Shown here one piece after another: positions 1 to 7,867 of a stretch of 64,000 nucleotides of DNA (positions within the stretch are counted from its first letter, which is position 1; each line of letters opens with the position of its first letter). Under the pieces are notes generated by a model. That model had not been told where the DNA came from. It made no database searches and worked only from the letters and a program-made list of their open reading frames with translations. Origin of the DNA: Nitrobacter winogradskyi Nb-255 (GTDB lineage Bacteria; Pseudomonadota; Alphaproteobacteria; Rhizobiales; Xanthobacteraceae); NCBI RefSeq assembly GCF_000012725.1, contig NC_007406.1:2570001-2634000 (forward strand), given 5' to 3'. The position numbers and the translations under genes are program-made.

Positions 1-316
1 CGCTTTGGTAGAAACGCAAGGCGTCCTTGATGCGATAACGCGCGAACGCATCGACGACGAGCCGCTTCTGGTCCGACGCGATGACTTCCTGCGACGCCTG
101 CTCAAGGTCCAGAATTCGTTTGTCGATCTCGATGACGGAATCAACGAACGGCGCCTTGAAATGCAGTCCCGGCTCGGTGACGACGCGTACCGGCTCGCCC
201 AGTCGCACCAGCAGCACCTGTTCGGTCTGGCCCACGGTGAAAACAGAACTGTATCCCACCACCAGCAGGGCCAGTCCAACCAGTAGCGCGGCGATCCCTA
301 AAACTCCGGTTTTCAT
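1..316 (-). CDS. hflC: HflC, N-terminal part (cut by window edge)
   Basis: Partner of HflK in the inner-membrane HflKC complex that surrounds and modulates the FtsH protease. Only the first ~105 residues are present. They start MKTGVLGIAALLVG, giving one N-terminal membrane segment (about residues 4-24), followed by the start of the SPFH/band-7 domain (VFTVGQTEQVLLVRLGEPVR and onward). The ATG at 316 overlaps the hflK TGA in an ATGA junction, so the two are translationally coupled. The rest of the gene lies to the left of the window. The identification rests on the HflK neighbour plus the typical N-terminus. Confidence 0.93.
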   Translation of the reverse strand, partial: MKTGVLGIAALLVGLALLVVGYSSVFTVGQTEQVLLVRLGEPVRVVTEPGLHFKAPFVDSVIEIDKRILDLEQASQEVIASDQKRLVVDAFARYRIKDALRFYQS

Positions 317-1461
317 CGGGCACCCCCATCCGTCCTGGCCGGCTGGTTCGCCGTCGAGCCGCTACGCCGCGATGTCAATTCACTCAGCGGCAGGTAAGGC
401 ACAATTCCCCCGGAAGACGATGATCCCGGATCGTAGATGAGCTTATCCGCGTCGCCGAGCACGTGCTCCATGGTCTCCAGGTAGATGCGTTCGCGCGTCA
501 CGTCAGGCGCCTCCTTGTAAGCCTGGTAGACCTGCAGGAAACGCGAACTCTGACCCTTGGCTTCGGCGATGGCCTGCTCCTTGTAACCTTGGGCATTCTG
601 CACAATCTGAGCCGCCCGGCCTCGCGAATCGGGAACGACACGATTGGCGTAAGTCTGGGCTTCGTTCTGCAGTCGTTCGAGGTCGGCACGGGCGGCCTGC
701 ACGTCGCGGAAAGAGTCGATGACCTGAGCGGGTGGATCGACCTTCTGCATCTGCACCTGCTGAATCAGAACCCCCGCTCCATATTGATCCAGGGTCTTCT
801 GCATCAGTTCGTGAACCGACGCTTCGATCTTGGTTCGCTCGGAGGTCAGAATCGGCTGAATATCCGAACGCCCGACCCACTCGCGCATGGCGCTTTCCGC
901 CACGGCCTTGACGGTGCCTTCGGGGTTCTGGATGTTGAACAGGAAGTCGCCGACCCCGTCCGGCTTGATCCGCCACAACACGGTGAAATCGACGTCGACG
1001 ATGTTTTCGTCGCCCGTCAGCATCAGGCTTTCCTCCGGCACATCGCGCATCGTGCTGGTGCTGCGGGCCGAATCCTGAACCAGCGTCAAACCGATATTGA
1101 GGGTCGAGACGCGCAGCGCCTTGGGCAGCAACACGGTCTCGATCGGATATGGCAGATGATAGTTGAGGCCCGGCTGCACGGTTCGCACATGCTTGCCGAA
1201 CCGCAGCACCACGCCGAGTTCTTCGGACTGCACGCGGAAAAAGCCGGACATGCCCCAGATCGCCACTGCTCCGATCAGAATCAGCAGAATCCCCATGCCG
1301 CTCAGATGTCCTCCCGGCAACAGTTGCCGGATACGCTCCTGAGCGCGACGCAACAGATCCTCAAGATCCGGTGGCTTGGGCCCAGTCGGCTGCGGGCCGG
1401 CTCCCCAAGGCCCTTTCGGGCCAGGACCCCATGGGCCCCCGGTTTGATTCTTCCACGGCAT
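313..1461 (-). CDS. hflK: FtsH protease modulator HflK
   Basis: Membrane-anchored SPFH-domain protein that forms a periplasmic HflKC assembly with HflC and regulates FtsH. About 382 residues. The N-terminal ~50 residues are Gly/Pro-rich (MPWKNQTGGPWGPGPKGPWG), as is usual for HflK. One membrane helix follows (about 55-77, ILLILIGAVAIWGM), then the SPFH domain (QSEELGVVLRFGKH) and a long helical region ending in a low-complexity tail. I chose ATG 1461 because GGAGGA lies 8 nt upstream; a GTG at 1467 is also in frame but is only 2 nt from that ribosome site. Last-but-one gene of thyA-folA-hflK-hflC; the 157-nt gap after folA could hold its own promoter. Confidence 0.95.
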   Translation of the reverse strand: MPWKNQTGGPWGPGPKGPWGAGPQPTGPKPPDLEDLLRRAQERIRQLLPGGHLSGMGILLILIGAVAIWGMSGFFRVQSEELGVVLRFGKHVRTVQPGLNYHLPYPIETVLLPKALRVSTLNIGLTLVQDSARSTSTMRDVPEESLMLTGDENIVDVDFTVLWRIKPDGVGDFLFNIQNPEGTVKAVAESAMREWVGRSDIQPILTSERTKIEASVHELMQKTLDQYGAGVLIQQVQMQKVDPPAQVIDSFRDVQAARADLERLQNEAQTYANRVVPDSRGRAAQIVQNAQGYKEQAIAEAKGQSSRFLQVYQAYKEAPDVTRERIYLETMEHVLGDADKLIYDPGSSSSGGIVPYLPLSELTSRRSGSTANQPARTDGGAR

Positions 1462-1618
1462 CGACACTCTCCTCCGCGCGGATGGGCCTTGAAGGCCTAG
1501 CCTCGCTCTGTCTATTCGACCTTATAGGGGACGCACCCGGCCCTTACAACGCGGCTTGCTGGCTGAAAGGAGCTATATTCGATCAGACAAATGTCAATGC
1601 AAACATCATGAAATGCGG

Positions 1619-2155
1619 TTAATGCCGGACGCGACGGCGATATGTCACATAAGAAAAATCCGCAGTGTCACCAGCGGCGGCCTTGTTTCGGCAGCGGGCG
1701 ATTTCGTCCCATACCGACGGATCGATCGGCGGAAAAATAGTGTCGCCGTCGACTGCGGTGTGAACCTCGGTCACTTCCAGACGATCGGCCGCAGGCATGG
1801 ACGCGGCATAAATTTCGGCGCCGCCGATCACCGCGATCTCGGCCACTGAACGCCGCAGGGCGTCTCCTTTTGCGATGACGAGCGCGTCTGCCGGCGATCG
1901 CGCCACCAAAGCTCCCACCGCGGTAAAATCCGGATCGCGGGTGATGACGATGTTGGTGCGTCCCGGCAGCGGCCTGCGCAATGAGTCGAAGGTTTTGCGG
2001 CCCATCACGATCGGCTTGCCGATTGTGATCGCCTTGAAACGCCGCAGATCGGCTTTCAGCCGCCACGGGATTCCATTACGCTGACCGATGACGCCGTTCT
2101 CGGCAACCGCAACCACCAGGATTACTTCCGGACGCGGGCTGACGGTCCCGGTCAT
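1619..2155 (-). CDS. folA: Dihydrofolate reductase
   Basis: Reduces dihydrofolate to tetrahydrofolate with NADPH, regenerating the cofactor consumed by the ThyA encoded just upstream. 178 residues, slightly longer than the usual ~160-170. Typical motifs are visible: [19 protein letters not shown] (N-terminal folate site), [13 protein letters not shown] (NADPH phosphate region), and [15 protein letters not shown] (GG motif). The ATG at 2155 overlaps the thyA stop (ATGA). The same frame stays open upstream to 2551, but that part is antisense-like noise within thyA. Confidence 0.96.
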
Positions 2156-2946
2156 ACCGCGACCTCGGCCTTGATGTGCGGATGGGGATCGTAGTTCTCG
2201 AGCCTGAAATCCTCGTAGCGGAACGCGAAGATATCCTTCACCTCGGGATTGATGGTCATCGTCGGCAGCGGCCGCGTCGGCCGCGACAGTTGAAGCCGGG
2301 CCTGATCGAGATGATTTGAATAGAGGTGCGCATCGCCCAGGCTGTGGACGAAGTCGCCCGGCTTGAGCCCCGTGACCTGCGCGACCATCATCGTCAGCAG
2401 CGCATAGGACGCGATATTGAAGGGCACGCCGAGGAACACGTCGGCCGAGCGCTGATAAAGCTGGCATGACAGCTTCCCGCCGGCGACATAGAACTGAAAC
2501 AGGCAATGGCACGGCGGCAGCGCCATCCTGTCGACGTCGGCGGGATTCCACGCGCTGACGATCAGCCGCCGCGAGTCGGGATTGCGCTGAATCAGGTCAA
2601 TGACGTTGGCGATCTGGTCGATGCCGCGTCCGTCCCGCGCGGGCCATGAACGCCATTGCGAGCCATATACCGGGCCTAGATCGCCATTTGCATCGGCCCA
2701 CTCGTCCCAGATCGAGACCCCGTTGTCTTTCAGATACTTGATGTTGGTCTCGCCCCTCAGGAACCAGAGCAGTTCATGCACGATCGACCTGAAAGGGAGC
2801 TTCTTGGTGGTCAGCATCGGGAAGCCGGAGGCGAGATCGAAGCGCATCTGATGCCCGAAGACGGACAGCGTTCCGGTGCCGGTACGGTCATGCTTCTCCG
2901 TACCCTCACCAAGAATTCGTTCGAGCAGATCGTGATACTGATTCAT
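2152..2946 (-). CDS. thyA: Thymidylate synthase
   Basis: Methylates dUMP to dTMP using methylenetetrahydrofolate. 264 residues, the classic short ThyA length, starting [18 protein letters not shown]. The catalytic cysteine is in [12 protein letters not shown]; other family signatures include [16 protein letters not shown], the SQWRSW segment, and the C-terminal [11 protein letters not shown]. The frame is open upstream to 3051, but the conserved start is the ATG at 2946. First gene of a coupled thyA-folA pair, with hflKC downstream. Confidence 0.97.
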
Positions 2947-2974
2947 TCCGGTGGCGCTATCGGGCGATGAACTT

Positions 2975-3076
2975 GAAGCATCCCGCCGAAGCGGATGACC
3001 TGCTCGCCGCAAGAAAATGCGATCAAACAGTACTTCCGGCGCATGGTCCAATCAACTTGATCGGATCATGCTCCGG
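2975..3076. repeat. Dispersed palindromic repeat, degenerate copy
   Basis: Sequence between thyA and ssrA resembles the dispersed element seen elsewhere in the window: a GAAGCGGAT..CCGCAAGAAAATGCG segment followed by TTGATCGGATCATGCTC, the same ending as at 6690-6707. It is noncoding; the 253-nt gap 2947-3199 holds this repeat and presumably the ssrA promoter (a TATATT at 3189-3194 is a possible -10, but I see no good -35). Confidence 0.6.
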
Positions 3077-3199
3077 TGTCGGATCGGGCGGGCTGACAGC
3101 GTCGCCCACCCCTTATGCCCCGGAAACTGGATCACCGCGGCGGAAAAATGTGCCGTCAGACACCCTTTTTTCCTTGCGCCGTGCGGACTATATTGAAGT

Positions 3200-3518
3200 C
3201 GCCGGTTCGCCGGCTATGGAAATAAATGGCCGCCGCAATAAACCATTCGGACCCGGGGGCAGTACCCGGCGCCTCCACCAGAGCCCGAACGTGGCTGATT
3301 CGGGTTCTGGCGGGGGCGAAACAGGATCGACGAGGGCGTAAAGGGCTCGCTTTTTCCCGGTATGGTTCCGCCGTTATCGGGCTATGCAATAGTTGCAAAC
3401 GACAACTATGCTCCGGTTGCTCAGGCTGCGTAACGCAGTTTGAAAGACCACTCTGAAGCCCTGACGGGTTAAGCTCCGTCAGGCGGGGTCCGGAGGCACC
3501 TGGCAACAGAAGCCTCCA
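3200..3518 (+). ncRNA. ssrA: tmRNA, circularly permuted two-piece form
   Basis: Rescues stalled ribosomes and tags the nascent chain for proteolysis. The gene is permuted as in Alphaproteobacteria. The acceptor half comes first and ends in CCACCA at 3275-3280, with a T-arm-like stem CCGGG/CCCGG around a 7-nt loop. The 5' half begins at 3312 with GGGGGCG. The acceptor stem closes across the permutation: GGGGGCG (3312-3318) pairs with CGCCTCC (3270-3276), with one G-U. The tag frame runs 3395-3433 and reads ANDNYAPVAQAA then TAA. A GCCGG-TTCG-CCGGC hairpin (3201-3214) marks the likely 5' region. The last stem GGAGGC/GCCTCC (3492-3517) marks the 3' end. Outer boundaries are approximate. The intervening ~31 nt (3281-3311) should be excised. 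sspB lies next door. Confidence 0.95.
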
Positions 3519-3530
3519 CTTTATCTTTAT
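3490..3530 (+). terminator. Possible terminal hairpin of ssrA
   Basis: GGAGGC (3492-3497) and GCCTCC (3512-3517) form a 6-bp stem followed by a T-rich but interrupted run (ACTTTATCTTTATC). It could be both the last helix of the coding RNA and an intrinsic terminator. Confidence 0.45.
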
Positions 3531-3701
3531 CATCTTTATCCGTTCACCACTTCAGCCAACTGGCGACGAGAAATTCACCGGCCGACCCCAACCGCTGCTG
3601 ACCCGGCAGGATCGCAGGAGTATCATCGGCGAGCGGTGCGAGTCGGCCTCAGACGCTCGCGGCGATTTGCGCGACTCTGCCGAGGTGACGAGACCTAATC
3701 G

Positions 3702-4250
3702 ATGCCAACCGATCACATCCGCTACGATTTGCTTACAAGCGACGCCATGCGCGGTGTCCTGCGCCGCGTGCTGACAGACGCCGCCGAGCGCGGTCTGCCG
3801 GGCGAGCATCACTTTTTCATCACTTTCAAGTCGAAGGCCGATGGCGTGACGATATCGCCCCGTCTTCTGACGCAGTATCCCGAGGAGATGACCATCATTC
3901 TCCAGCATCAGTTCTGGGATCTGATAGTGACCGAGGATCACTTCGAAGTCGGCCTCTCGTTCGGCGGCGTGCCGGAGCGCCTCGTGGTTCCCTTCAGCGC
4001 GATCAAGAGCTTCTTCGACCCATCTGTACAGTTCGGATTGCAGTTTGAGCCGGCTGAGACAGGGGAAGCCCAGGCGGAGAAAGCCGAGACCGAGGAGACC
4101 AGCACGAGCGAGCCATCGACCGCGCCCTCCCCGACGGCTCTGGCCGTTCCTGCCGATCCTTCCCAGCCCGCAGCGGCCGAAAGCGAGAACAAACCTAAAC
4201 CGGGCCAGGGCGCCGAGGTTGTCAGGCTGGACCGCTTCCGCAAGAAGTAA
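3702..4250 (+). CDS. sspB: SspB-type adaptor for ClpXP (alphaproteobacterial form)
   Basis: Binds ssrA-tagged proteins and delivers them to ClpXP. 182 residues. The first ~105 form the substrate-binding domain (IRYDLLTSDAMRGVLRRVL, GEHHFFITFKSKADGVTI, ITLQHQFWDL-like strand at IILQHQFWDLIV, FGGVPERLVVPFSAIKSF). A long Pro/Glu/Ala-rich linker follows, then a conserved basic tail VVRLDRFRKK. By family knowledge that tail is the ClpX-docking peptide. It sits 180 nt downstream of ssrA, the gene for the tag it recognises, so tag and adaptor are neighbours. fumC follows after 86 nt. Assignment of the family is firm; the tail function is inferred. Confidence 0.92.
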   Translation: MPTDHIRYDLLTSDAMRGVLRRVLTDAAERGLPGEHHFFITFKSKADGVTISPRLLTQYPEEMTIILQHQFWDLIVTEDHFEVGLSFGGVPERLVVPFSAIKSFFDPSVQFGLQFEPAETGEAQAEKAETEETSTSEPSTAPSPTALAVPADPSQPAAAESENKPKPGQGAEVVRLDRFRKK

Positions 4251-4336
4251 CAAGGCCGCCTGTGCCTGATCCTCCTTTCAAGGAGGTGGGGATGGGGACC
4301 GCGTCCGGCCGCGACATGAACATAACGGACTGAGCC

Positions 4337-5746
4337 ATGGCCACGTCATCACGCACGGCGAAAACCCGCACGGAGACCGACAGCTTCGGCGCCATCGAGG
4401 TTCAGGCCGACCGCTACTGGGGAGCCCAGACCGAGCGCAGCCGGCAAAACTTCCGCATCGGCGAGGACCGGATGCCGATGCCGCTGATCAGAGCGCTCGG
4501 CATCGTCAAGCTGGCGGCGGCACAGACCAATCAGGAGCTTGGCCTGCTCGACCGCCGGCGCGCGAAAGCAATCATTCGCGCGGCGCGCGAGGTGATCGAG
4601 GGCAAGCTGGATGATCACTTTCCGCTCGTGGTCTGGCAGACGGGATCCGGCACGCAGACCAACATGAACCTCAACGAGGTCATCGCCAACCGCGCCAACG
4701 AGATGCTCGGCGGCAAGCTCGGCGACAAGAAGCCTGTTCATCCGAACGACCACGTCAACATGAGCCAATCGTCGAACGATACATTTCCGACGGCGATGCA
4801 TATCGCGGCGGCTCACGGCATCGTGTCGGATCTCGTCCCCGCGCTGGCCGCTCTGCTCAGGGCGCTGCGCAAAAAGGAAAAGGCGTTCGCGTCTATCGTC
4901 AAGATAGGACGGACCCATACCCAGGATGCAACCCCGCTAACGCTCGGCCAGGAATTTTCCGGCTATGCGGCGCAGGTCGAGAGTGGCCTGACGCGGCTTC
5001 GCATGGCGCTGAACGACCTCTATCCGCTGGCGCAAGGTGGAACCGCGGTGGGGACCGGGCTCAACACGAAGCCCAAATTTGCGAAACTGTTCGCGAGGAA
5101 CGCCGCTCTGCTCGCAAAACTCCCTTTCAAGAGCGCTCCCAACAAGTTTGAAGCCCTCGCCTCAAACGACGCCTATGTCTTCGCTCACGGCGCGATCAAC
5201 GCCGTCGCAACGGGCCTGTTCAAGATCGCGAACGATATCCGCTTTCTGGGATCCGGACCTCGTTCCGGTCTCGGCGAGTTGATCCTTCCCGAGAACGAAC
5301 CCGGATCGTCCATTATGCCGGGGAAGGTCAACCCCACTCAGTGCGAAGCCATAACCATGGTCTGCTGTCGGGTGTTTGGAAATCACACGACCATGACCGT
5401 GGCCGGCAGTCAGGGACATTTCGAGCTCAACGTCTACAAGCCGGTCCTGGCTTATTGCATGATCGATTCCATACGATTGCTCGCCGACGCCACGCGCTCA
5501 TTCACCGAACACTGCATCAAGGGCATCCGCGCCGACGAGCAGCGGATCAGCGAATTGATGCAACGCTCGCTCATGCTGGTCACCGCGCTCGCACCGAAAA
5601 TCGGCTACGATAACGCGGCGAAGGTCGCCAAGGCCGCCCATGATCGCGGAACGACATTGAAGGAGGAGGCTCAGCGGCTCGGCTTTATTACGGCTGCGGA
5701 GTTCGACCGGCTGGTGCAACCCAGCAAAATGACGCGGCCGGGGTAG
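4337..5746 (+). CDS. fumC: Class II fumarate hydratase
   Basis: Iron-independent fumarase interconverting fumarate and malate in the TCA cycle; homotetramer. 469 residues, normal length. The superfamily signature [16 protein letters not shown] (the flexible loop with the catalytic serine) is present, as are [16 protein letters not shown] (catalytic histidine region) and [15 protein letters not shown]. The start is ATG 4337 ([18 protein letters not shown]), preceded by a purine-rich stretch. Downstream lie two small genes in the same orientation after a 235-nt gap without a clear terminator. Confidence 0.97.
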   Translation: MATSSRTAKTRTETDSFGAIEVQADRYWGAQTERSRQNFRIGEDRMPMPLIRALGIVKLAAAQTNQELGLLDRRRAKAIIRAAREVIEGKLDDHFPLVVWQTGSGTQTNMNLNEVIANRANEMLGGKLGDKKPVHPNDHVNMSQSSNDTFPTAMHIAAAHGIVSDLVPALAALLRALRKKEKAFASIVKIGRTHTQDATPLTLGQEFSGYAAQVESGLTRLRMALNDLYPLAQGGTAVGTGLNTKPKFAKLFARNAALLAKLPFKSAPNKFEALASNDAYVFAHGAINAVATGLFKIANDIRFLGSGPRSGLGELILPENEPGSSIMPGKVNPTQCEAITMVCCRVFGNHTTMTVAGSQGHFELNVYKPVLAYCMIDSIRLLADATRSFTEHCIKGIRADEQRISELMQRSLMLVTALAPKIGYDNAAKVAKAAHDRGTTLKEEAQRLGFITAAEFDRLVQPSKMTRPG

Positions 5747-5981
5747 TGATCGGCCGACGCTTCGATGCTTCTGTCATTCTAGAGTTTCTATAAGCGGCGA
5801 CGGTCGTCTGATGATCAGCTTTTCGTGAACAGCTCTATACTAATATCGTCGGACAGCTTAGACACTCCTTCGCCCTGTTGCGGCGTATCATGATCCACCA
5901 CGAATTATAGCCGTTTTGGCGGAATGAATTTTCGATTTTCGTAACAACGCGTTCCCGGCATTTGAGATAGCGGAATTGGTC

Positions 5982-6170
5982 ATGGGGGATGTGATTAACC
6001 TGAACAAGCGCAGGAAGCGCGCTGAACGCGAACGCGCGGCCGCCGTCGCTGACGCCAATCGAGCGCGCTTCGGCCTCACCAAAGCCGAGCGCGATCTTTC
6101 GAAGCAGCGAAAGGCGCGAGAACTAAGTTTGCTCGATCAACATCGCATCGACGGCGAGGACGCATCATGA
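5982..6170 (+). CDS. DUF4169 family small protein
   Basis: 62-residue, very basic protein MGDVINLNKRRKRAERERAA..., rich in Arg/Lys/Ala and predicted helical. It matches the DUF4169 pattern: the MGDVINL start, a central RFGLTKAER, and DQHRIDG near the end. No molecular function is established for the family. The ATG at 5982 is preferred to the in-frame TTG at 5976 because the family starts MGD. Its TGA overlaps the ATG of the RHH gene (ATGA), so the two are co-translated; the basic helix and the RHH partner suggest a role with DNA or RNA, which is inference. Confidence 0.85.
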   Translation: MGDVINLNKRRKRAERERAAAVADANRARFGLTKAERDLSKQRKARELSLLDQHRIDGEDAS

Positions 6171-6421
6171 AATCGCCGGTCGTGAAACGATCGATCGTGG
6201 TCGCCGGTCACAAGACCAGCGTGAGCCTCGAGGAAGCATTCTGGAACGGGATGAAGGAAATTTCGAGTCACCGTGACATGACCCTGTCCGAACTCGTCGG
6301 GGAGATCGACAGCAACCGTCAACAGGGCAACCTCTCCTCGGCGATCCGTCTCTTCGTGCTGGACTACTTCCGAAGCCGTGCGGCGACGTCCGGACCCGAA
6401 AACAGTCCCAGCCTCGGATAG
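6167..6421 (+). CDS. Ribbon-helix-helix (RHH_4) DNA-binding protein
   Basis: 84 residues. The core matches the RHH_4 domain: a beta strand VVKRSIVVAGHKTSVSLEEAF, two helices (EAFWNGMKEISSHR, TLSELVGEIDSNR), and the conserved end NLSSAIRLFVLDYFRSRA. These proteins are dimeric DNA binders of unknown target. Coupled by ATGA overlap to the DUF4169 gene. A paralogue lies at 7135, so the family is duplicated locally. Confidence 0.88.
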   Translation: MKSPVVKRSIVVAGHKTSVSLEEAFWNGMKEISSHRDMTLSELVGEIDSNRQQGNLSSAIRLFVLDYFRSRAATSGPENSPSLG

Positions 6422-6499
6422 CAGGCATCACCTTTCCGCGGAACACCTCGAGTCCGGTTCAACTGCGTTGAATCAGAATCGTCGCTTATCTTTTGTTTG

Positions 6500-6560
6500 A
6501 GCATCATCTTTCGGTTTCCGCTTTGCGCTGGCGCGGCCCTTCGGGTCGCGATCATGCTCT
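6500..6560. repeat. Dispersed palindromic repeat (GAGCATGAT type)
   Basis: Element bounded by GAGCATCAT and ATCATGCTC with an inner TTTGCGCTGGCGCGGCCCTT segment; the same inner segment recurs at 26090-26115. Part of the 713-nt gene-free stretch 6422-7134, which otherwise holds the repeats and hairpin below and no convincing ORF. Confidence 0.7.
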
Positions 6561-6605
6561 CGTCAATTTCCTTCCGCATGTCTGCGCATATCGGCGTCAC
6601 ACGAT

Positions 6606-6816
6606 AGAGCATTTTCCGACGAAGTGGATACCGGTTCGCCGCGAGAAAATGCGACTAGACAACCATTTCTAGAACATGGTCCGATTCAACTTGATCGGAT
6701 CATGCTCTAGAGTCGTTCACCGCTTCATGGAAGCGGTGAACGACTCTAGCTTTTTGATTTGACGCGTTTTCTTTACGCGAACCGGATTCCACTTCGCTCG
6801 AAAACGCTATAATGCG
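6606..6816. repeat. Composite dispersed repeat in two half-elements
   Basis: Left half (6606-6707) reads GAGCATTTTCCGACGAAGTG..CGGTTCGCCGCGAGAAAATGCG and ends TTGATCGGATCATGCTC. Right half (6755-6812) is the inverse form, GACGCGTTTTCTTTACGCGAACCGG..CACTTCGCTCGAAAACGCT. The two halves flank a long perfect hairpin (6707-6749). The same right-half motif recurs at 17345, 22285, 24920 and elsewhere. Confidence 0.75.
6707..6762 (+). terminator. 20-bp perfect hairpin followed by T-run
   Basis: Arms 6707-6726 and 6730-6749 are exact reverse complements around a 3-nt loop (ATG), followed by CTTTTTGATTT. This has the form of a strong intrinsic terminator on plus. It lies 290 nt after the RHH gene and inside a repeat, so it may be a repeat-borne terminator rather than a gene's own. 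Confidence 0.6.
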
Positions 6817-7134
6817 TGTCGGATCGGAGCCTTCCCGCCTCTGATGGAATCAGAATTGAAGCTTCGCGCGAACCGGCACCGCCTCGCTCCAGGACACCAA
6901 TAGGTTGTTTTCCGAATATCGGGGTCCGGTACTTTCAGCTACTATGTACCTGCGCCTTGACGATCCACTAGCTATCGCGCCGATCAGAGGTGGGCCGCAG
7001 GATCGCCCGCATGCCCGCGGCGCGGTCCACCGACGATCCGCAGCACCGTTTTCGCAGTCAGACCGAACAAGACGTCCGGTGAGATATCATCGTGCGCCGA
7101 TGATGAGGCTTGCCGACCACAGAGGAAGTCAATC

Positions 7135-7581
7135 ATGCACAACGACGAAAGCGGCGACCGCCGCGGAGAGCCGGAACTGTTGCGCGAATATGCCGTCGTC
7201 AAACGATCGGTGGTCGTCGGCGGACACAAGACCAGCGTGAGCCTCGAAGACGCGTTCTGGACAAGCCTGAAGGACATCGCGACACGACAGGGCATAACCC
7301 TTTCCACGCAGATTGCCTCGATCGATACCAATCGCAGGACCAGCAATTTGTCTTCGGCGATCCGTCTGTATGTCCTGGAACATTTTCGCATGCGAGCAAC
7401 AAGCACGTGTCCGCCGTCAGGGCTCTTGAGACAGTTTAGGAGTTTTCGGGAAGGGAGGATTTCTGGATCATCGCAGCCAATTTGGAGCGCAGATGAGACA
7501 GAAATCCGGGCCGGAGAAAGCACCGGCAGAGCAGGTCGTGAAGGACATCCGCCGGGCAACGCGCCGGCAGTTCTCGGCTGA
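7135..7581 (+). CDS. RHH_4 DNA-binding protein, C-terminus replaced by IS sequence
   Basis: Paralogue of the 6167 gene: VVKRSVVVGGHKTSVSLEDAF, TLSTQIASIDTNRR, NLSSAIRLYVLEHFRMRA. The RHH domain (about residues 20-88) is complete. The IS3 element begins at 7408, exactly after codon 91, so the last ~57 residues are read from IS DNA and are unrelated to the family. The paralogue has only about 15 residues after this point, so little native sequence was lost and the protein may still bind DNA. There is no DUF4169 partner in front of this copy; the upstream sequence is repeat. Confidence 0.75.
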   Translation: MHNDESGDRRGEPELLREYAVVKRSVVVGGHKTSVSLEDAFWTSLKDIATRQGITLSTQIASIDTNRRTSNLSSAIRLYVLEHFRMRATSTCPPSGLLRQFRSFREGRISGSSQPIWSADETEIRAGESTGRAGREGHPPGNAPAVLG

Positions 7582-7867
7582 AGAGAAGATCCGCATCGTG
7601 CTGGAAGGCGTGCGCGGCGAGGAGAGCATCGCCGAGCTGTGTCGGCGCGAGGGGATCGCCTCGTCGATGTATTACGGCTGGTCGAAGGAGTTCCTCGACG
7701 CCGGCAAGCGCCGTCTCGCTGGTGACACGGCCCGCGCCGCGACGTCGGACGAGGTGAAAGAGCTGCGCCGTGAGGCGCAGGCCCTGAAGGAGGCCGTGGC
7801 CGATCTCACCCTGGAAAACCGCCTGCTGAAAAAAAGCATGCTCGCGGATGGGGAGGACGACACATGA
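7493..7867 (+). CDS. IS3-family transposase OrfA
   Basis: 124 residues. N-terminal helix-turn-helix of the IS3/IS911 OrfA type (FSAEEKIRIVLEGVRGEESIAELCRREGI, YYGWSKEFLDAGKRRL), then a leucine-zipper-like helix (ALKEAVADLTLENRLLKKSM). A7 lies near the 3' end. A -1 slip there gives a stop-free readthrough into orfB, so a fused OrfAB transposase is expected besides the two separate products. The OrfA in copy 2 differs at about 20 of 124 positions. Confidence 0.92.
   Translation: MRQKSGPEKAPAEQVVKDIRRATRRQFSAEEKIRIVLEGVRGEESIAELCRREGIASSMYYGWSKEFLDAGKRRLAGDTARAATSDEVKELRREAQALKEAVADLTLENRLLKKSMLADGEDDT

Noticed and set aside
3156-3533. 125-codon minus-strand ORF across ssrA
   Set aside because: It overlaps the tmRNA completely and has no protein-like features.
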